Positions 59,685-64,000 of a stretch of 64,000 bases of DNA are shown here, piece by piece. Source of the stretch: Emticicia aquatilis. Its GTDB lineage: Bacteria > Bacteroidota > Bacteroidia > Cytophagales > Spirosomataceae. The stretch spans positions 248,001 to 312,000 of the forward strand of contig NZ_BMKK01000002.1 of the NCBI RefSeq assembly GCF_014644295.1, in the 5' to 3' direction. The position numbers and the translations under genes are program-made. Within the stretch, counting starts at the first letter, position 1; every line of letters starts with the position of its first letter. The notes below the pieces were generated by a model that was given only the letters and a program-made list of their open reading frames with translations, was not told the origin of the DNA and searched no databases.

Positions 59685-61340
59685 TTAAAAATCATTTTCA
59701 TCAGCAATCTGGGATAACGTTAAGTCTGGGTATTTGCGACGTAACCGGTATCGAGTTTTGCGAATAGAGGCTGGTAAAATACCAAGCATATTACCCATGA
59801 CTTTACTTGATAAATTGAGTTTTTCAAGAGCTAAAAGTCTTATTTCTGAAGAGGTTAGGTCTGGATATTTTCCAGAAATGTCTTTGAAGAAATTAGGATA
59901 TAACTGCTCAAACAGTACTTTGAACTCGTCCCAATCATCTTTGGTTAAGATAACACTTTGATGTAATTCAGCTAAATAAATATTTTTTTCATCAATTCCC
60001 ATTGAGCTGTTTTCTTCATTACTTTTTTCGAGCTCCCTGCTTATTCTTTCAATTTGCTCGTTTTTTTCTTTAATCACTCGTAAATAAGACTCCATTTCAA
60101 TTTTGGCTTTTTCCAAAGAGTCAGAGAGTTTTTGTTGGTTTTGTTTGCGTTTTTTGTTCATCAATGAAACAACAACTCCAAAAAGTACCAAAAGTAGGGT
60201 AAAGAGTAAACTTCGGATATGGCTTTTATACTCAAAAGCCTTTCTTTCATGTTCAATCTTTAGATTACTCTCCATTACTATCAATTTTTTAGAATCAAGC
60301 TTGACTTTCAGAGTTTCCTTCAAATTCAGCAAAGAATCTTTGTACATGCCTCCCTGTCTAAAATCTCTAACCTTATCGTAATACATCGCCAGAGTTTCAA
60401 ATTTTATTAAGTCATAGTTTGGGTATGACCAAACAGGCATTTTGAATTTTGGTGGAGCAATAAATTGCTTAGCTTTGTCCACCGAATCGGTCATTATAAG
60501 ACATTGAGCAATATATAAACGAGAGATTACAGCATTTTCTGGAATAAATTTGTCATTTATCTGAGCGTCGGCATAAAGAGGCGGGAGTGCTTCCTTGTAT
60601 TGACCTTGCAAACGATGAAGATTACCTAAATTTCCAAGTACCAGTGCTTCAAAATTCTTGTAATTCCTTTTTCGACTGGCAAGTATCCCATTTTTAAAAG
60701 CTTTTTCTGCTTTTTTGTATTCTTTGAGTTTTATATAGCATAACCCCAAATTATTATAATAACCATAGTGTGAATATAAATCTAAATCAGGCTTTTTTAG
60801 GGCTTTTTCGCAAAATTCGGCAGCGGTTTTGAAATCTTCAAAATAATAATAAACATCAAAAAAATGATTATAAAAATAGGTAGCATAAGGCAGACTATCG
60901 TAGGAGGCTTCTTCTAAAAGGCTTTTTGCTTGCAAATAAAAAGGCAGACTTTCGGCAAACTCTTTTTCTCCAAAAGCAAATTGCCCTCGAAGAATGTAAT
61001 AGAAACCTTTTATTTCTGCGAATTCGGTTTCATTAAAAATTCTGCGAAGTTGACTGAGGTATTTATCTTTCGCTGCTAACGTCTTAGCGGTTTCAAATAA
61101 ATGTTGTGCTTTTACTAATTGCAAATACTCTGATGCCCGAGCATCTTTCAAATTATCTGATACCCTTTGTAAACTATCTAAAATTTTGGGATAAATCGTT
61201 TTTTCACTATCTCTATGATAGCTATTAAGGGTAGCATCAATTAATTTATCAGCAGGTGAAAGTGATATTTGGGCATTTGTTTCAAAAATAGTGGCTATAA
61301 AAAAACTTATAATGTAAAGGGCTTTCAGCAAATTGGTCAT
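59685..61340 (-). CDS. TPR sensor with membrane helix and HTH output domain
   Basis: This is a 551-residue protein. A signal peptide or helix (residues 1-22) precedes about seven tetratricopeptide repeats in the periplasm (YGYYNNLGLCYIKLKEYKKA, EALVLGNLGNLHRLQGQYKE). A transmembrane helix lies near 375-392 (SLLFTLLLVLFGVVVSLMNK), followed by a coiled coil and a C-terminal LuxR-like HTH (LTSSEIRLLALEKLNLSSKV, ILPASIRKTRYRLRRKYPDL). This one-component design is common in Bacteroidota regulators that read the envelope state. Its target genes are unknown; it is divergently placed from nothing obvious. Confidence 0.85.
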   Translation of the reverse strand: MTNLLKALYIISFFIATIFETNAQISLSPADKLIDATLNSYHRDSEKTIYPKILDSLQRVSDNLKDARASEYLQLVKAQHLFETAKTLAAKDKYLSQLRRIFNETEFAEIKGFYYILRGQFAFGEKEFAESLPFYLQAKSLLEEASYDSLPYATYFYNHFFDVYYYFEDFKTAAEFCEKALKKPDLDLYSHYGYYNNLGLCYIKLKEYKKAEKAFKNGILASRKRNYKNFEALVLGNLGNLHRLQGQYKEALPPLYADAQINDKFIPENAVISRLYIAQCLIMTDSVDKAKQFIAPPKFKMPVWSYPNYDLIKFETLAMYYDKVRDFRQGGMYKDSLLNLKETLKVKLDSKKLIVMESNLKIEHERKAFEYKSHIRSLLFTLLLVLFGVVVSLMNKKRKQNQQKLSDSLEKAKIEMESYLRVIKEKNEQIERISRELEKSNEENSSMGIDEKNIYLAELHQSVILTKDDWDEFKVLFEQLYPNFFKDISGKYPDLTSSEIRLLALEKLNLSSKVMGNMLGILPASIRKTRYRLRRKYPDLTLSQIADENDF

Positions 61341-61531
61341 CTTATTATACTATCAAAAATACTTTCATTCTAACTATGGCAAATTTATGGAGGTTGTTAA
61401 AGTGGAGTAGCTCAGATGCAGTTTTGTATTTTTGTAAATATAATAAAATTTACGATTTGGTGGCAATACCTTAGAAAGATTATCTCAAGAAATTTAGAGG
61501 CACAAGAACATTTTAATAGTAATGCCAAAAA

Positions 61532-62914
61532 CTACTCTTTTTTCCTCCAAAAAATATAAAAAGGAATGCCAGTCGCAATCAAACCCAAGCCCATTAAGGC
61601 TTCATTGGGTTGATTGTAGATGGTGATGATAAGTAGAGATATGCAGAAAACTACAAAAAATGCGGGTACAAACGGGTAACCAACTACTTTGTACTTCCTT
61701 TCGATGTTTGGACTTTTGATTCTAAGAATAATTACTCCCAAAGCTGTACTTCCGTAATAAATAAACGATGCGAATACAAGCATATCAGTCAGTTGGTCGA
61801 AACTGCCAGACCATATTAAAAGTATTGACCATATTGCTTGTATAAAAAGTGAAAAGTCGGGTGTTTGAAATTTCGGGTGAATGGAAGATGCTTCTTTGAA
61901 AAATAAACCATCTCTCGACATGGCGTAGAATATACGTGCTGACATCATAATTGAGCTGTTTGTGGCATTCAGCGTTGTTACAAGTATCAAACAACCTACA
62001 AAAAGCACCCCGATTTTGCCAAGAATTTGATTTGCAACTTCAATTGCGGCTATTTTATTAGGTGTTTCATTGAGTTGAATGAAGTAATCTATTGGTAGAA
62101 TATAAACGAAAACGATGTTGAGCAATACGTAAATCAAAATCACGATTCCTGTTCCAAAACCCAAAGCGAAAGGCAAGTTTCGTTGCGGATTTTTGACTTC
62201 TTCGCCAATATAACCGATATGATTCCAGCCTTCATAACCCCAAAAAGCCCCAAGACTTGCCAACATCATAGCTTTTGCTAAGCCCCAACCTTCGAGCGAG
62301 CCATTATTGAAATGACTACTTTTTTGTGTGAGATTTTCAAAACTTCCGTGTGAAGAACTCAACCCAAAGGTAATTAGTAGTAAAACCGCCCCAAACATCA
62401 GATAAGTAAGTACACTACTCAAACTCTCGGCTACCGTAATTCCTCGATAATTGAGCAGACTCAGTAAAATTACCAAGCTCGACGCCAGTATTTTGATAGA
62501 AAAATTATCAAGAATATTTACGCCCAAAACGATAAAACTAAGATTAAAATCAGCGAGTGGAACAAGGCTATTGAATGATTGTGCAAAAATATAAGCCAGA
62601 GCCGCAATTGAGGCGGTTTTCATAACCGTAAAGTTCCCCCAACCATACAGAAAAGCGAAAAATCTACCATAAATCTTCTGAAAATAGGCATATTCACCAC
62701 CAGAATCAGGATACATACTCGCCATTTCAGCAGTTGATAATGCTCCTGCTAAACTGATGATTCCTGCCAAAACCCAACATAAAATCACCAAAATTGGTGA
62801 ACCTAATTCGGCCGACATTGGAGCGATTTTTTTGAATACCCCAGAGCCAACAATTACACTCACTACTAAGATAGTAGCGGCTTGTAATCTAATTTTAGGT
62901 GTTAGTTTCGACAT
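61532..62914 (-). CDS. APC-family amino-acid permease
   Basis: This 460-residue protein starts at 62914 (MSKLTPKIRLQAATILVVSV). It has about twelve membrane helices. The first helix contains VSVIVGSGVFKKIA, the unwound substrate site of the LeuT-like APC fold, and SMYPDSGGEYAYFQKIYGRF follows, as in YfnA/SteT-like transporters. It probably exchanges or symports amino acids. It ends about 190 bp from the TPR regulator and starts 47 bp downstream of the epimerase gene on the same strand, suggesting an operon for peptide-derived amino acids. Confidence 0.9.
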   Translation of the reverse strand: MSKLTPKIRLQAATILVVSVIVGSGVFKKIAPMSAELGSPILVILCWVLAGIISLAGALSTAEMASMYPDSGGEYAYFQKIYGRFFAFLYGWGNFTVMKTASIAALAYIFAQSFNSLVPLADFNLSFIVLGVNILDNFSIKILASSLVILLSLLNYRGITVAESLSSVLTYLMFGAVLLLITFGLSSSHGSFENLTQKSSHFNNGSLEGWGLAKAMMLASLGAFWGYEGWNHIGYIGEEVKNPQRNLPFALGFGTGIVILIYVLLNIVFVYILPIDYFIQLNETPNKIAAIEVANQILGKIGVLFVGCLILVTTLNATNSSIMMSARIFYAMSRDGLFFKEASSIHPKFQTPDFSLFIQAIWSILLIWSGSFDQLTDMLVFASFIYYGSTALGVIILRIKSPNIERKYKVVGYPFVPAFFVVFCISLLIITIYNQPNEALMGLGLIATGIPFYIFWRKKE

Positions 62915-62960
62915 AGTAGAGCAAGTTTCCAACTTGCGAGAGGTTTGTTAAAAATAAAAA

Positions 62961-64000
62961 TTACGCAATTTTCTCATATCCAAAACCCGCTTTCTGATTT
63001 ATTTTAAGAAAACCATTTTCCAAAGTAAAACCAACAGTAACTAAATCTTCAGCCAAATCGAAACTACCATCAAGGTCGAGGTAGCGAGTGTTTTTGCACG
63101 AATATGCCACATGAAGAGCGGCAGTTATACTGGCAATACTTTCATCATTGCAACCCCAAAATAAATCAATATTGGCTTGTTGGGCTATATTGGCAATTTC
63201 TAATGCTCCCAAAATACCACCACATTTCATTAACTTGATATTAAAGATACCGAAAGGCTGATGAATAGCACTAAATGCCAAAGCAGATTTTGCATTTTTT
63301 AAAGATTCATCGGCAGCAAGTAATCTACACTCGTACGAACTGAGTGCGAATAACTCTGATTCTTTACCAACTTTTAGTGGTTGTTCGATTAATTCTAAGT
63401 TAGTTTTTGTGGTTTCGGTCAGAAATTTTTTTAATTGTTCTAAAGTATAACCCTGATTGGCATCGACTCTAATTTTTAGATTATTTTTATAAATTTCGTG
63501 CAGACGAATAATTCTTTCAATGTCTTCGTCAACGTCAATTCCTGTCTTTACTTTTATTACCTTGAAACCTAATTGAGCATAATTTTTAGCTTCTTCAAGG
63601 GTTTCATTCACACCCATAATGCCGATTGTTACCGAAGTGGGTAGAAACTTTATTTTTTGTCCATAAAAATCAATGATTGGAATATCTAAAAACTTCCCAA
63701 AAGCATCATGCAGTGCCAAGTCGATGGCCGCTTGTGTACCAGCCAGCAATGGAAAATGTTGATGGGTTTCAAAAATAATTTGTCGGAAATATCGAATATC
63801 TCGCCCAACAAAACTTTGTACAAAATCAGATTGCAAGTTTTGTAAGGTTTGCTGAGAATTTTCACCAATTACTTCTTCGGCTGGGCTGGCCGAACCTAAA
63901 CCTACGATGCCATTTTCAAGTTCGATTTCCAGAAAAACTAACTCTACATCATAAAAAGTACTGTATGCAATCGTATAAGGCTTGGTTAAAGCCAGTTTTT
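62961..64000 (-). CDS. Dipeptide epimerase (enolase superfamily), N-terminus outside window
   Basis: The frame is open from 62961 to the window edge; 346 residues are present. The start (KLALTKPYTIAYSTFYDVEL, LGSASPAEEVIGEN) is the enolase N-terminal domain. The barrel has the K-x-K acid-base motif (GFKVIKVKTG), metal ligands in RVDANQGY, ELIEQPLK and LAADESL, and the second lysine in NIKLMKCGG. The C-terminal D-x-D (YLDLDGS) is typical of L-Ala-D/L-Glu epimerases (YcjG/YkfB). It would recycle murein peptides or convert other dipeptides, consistent with the permease downstream. An internal TTG at 63836 is not the start. Confidence 0.88.
   Translation of the reverse strand, partial: KLALTKPYTIAYSTFYDVELVFLEIELENGIVGLGSASPAEEVIGENSQQTLQNLQSDFVQSFVGRDIRYFRQIIFETHQHFPLLAGTQAAIDLALHDAFGKFLDIPIIDFYGQKIKFLPTSVTIGIMGVNETLEEAKNYAQLGFKVIKVKTGIDVDEDIERIIRLHEIYKNNLKIRVDANQGYTLEQLKKFLTETTKTNLELIEQPLKVGKESELFALSSYECRLLAADESLKNAKSALAFSAIHQPFGIFNIKLMKCGGILGALEIANIAQQANIDLFWGCNDESIASITAALHVAYSCKNTRYLDLDGSFDLAEDLVTVGFTLENGFLKINQKAGFGYEKIA

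Overview
The window comes from a low-GC Bacteroidota chromosome, probably of the order Cytophagales. The evidence is a set of DUF5686 and CarboxypepD_reg/plug/beta-barrel outer-membrane proteins, a type IX secretion (T9SS) cargo with a PorV-like partner, Bacteroidetes-type tra genes (DUF4134, DUF4133, TraG, TraJ, TraK, DUF4138, TraM), TAnnTTTG-like promoters, and housekeeping genes (rsmG, tgt, nuoD). The order-level placement is inference.

Layout. (1) 1-11.4 kb is chromosomal: a truncated DUF5686 gene divergent from an OmpR-type two-component system, a single-domain EamA transporter, two tandem TonB-receptor-like beta-barrel proteins, a PepSY-like periplasmic protein, an ECF sigma factor with a membrane/beta-barrel partner, and a second single-domain EamA transporter. 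(2) About 11.5-51.7 kb is a conjugative element. Its left end has a phage-like regulator pair and small unknown genes. These are followed by iteron-like repeats, a 1569-residue T9SS cargo with its own PorV homologue, and an ArdA antirestriction protein. A leftward defence island comes next: a putative toxin-antitoxin-SecB chaperone (TAC) operon, a RelA/SpoT-domain protein overlapping an NA37 nucleoid-associated protein, and a type ISP restriction-modification enzyme. The mobilisation module (small membrane protein, coupling protein, DUF5712 relaxase, BfmA/BtgA-like protein), a striking 8-bp tandem array, ParA, SSB, a DUF932 protein, a Toprim primase-like protein and a rightward type IV secretion operon follow. 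I see no integrase and no recognisable replication initiator. The right end carries a 1.4-kb ISAon1-like insertion sequence with 24-bp perfect inverted repeats and a 6-bp target duplication, inserted at the edge of a terminator. (3) 51.8-64 kb is chromosomal: tRNA-Asn, rsmG, a family 2 glycosyltransferase, tgt, a 3-methyladenine glycosylase, a NAGPA-type glycosidase, a solitary nuoD, a surface or tail-fibre-like protein, a TPR sensor-regulator, an amino-acid permease and a truncated dipeptide epimerase.

How the genes fit together. The element moves by relaxase and coupling protein plus a VirB4/6/8/9/10-like channel, is presumably maintained by ParA, and evades host restriction with ArdA. It brings several defence modules and a large secreted surface protein. 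The best candidates for something undescribed are four. The first is the TAC operon. The second is the RelA/SpoT-NA37 gene pair. The third is the 28-unit octamer array interrupted by a G/C-rich spacer that recurs inverted at the other end of the mobilisation module. The fourth is a family of short GC-rich repeats embedded in frame, in several frames and orientations, inside the transfer genes, resembling Rickettsia palindromic elements.
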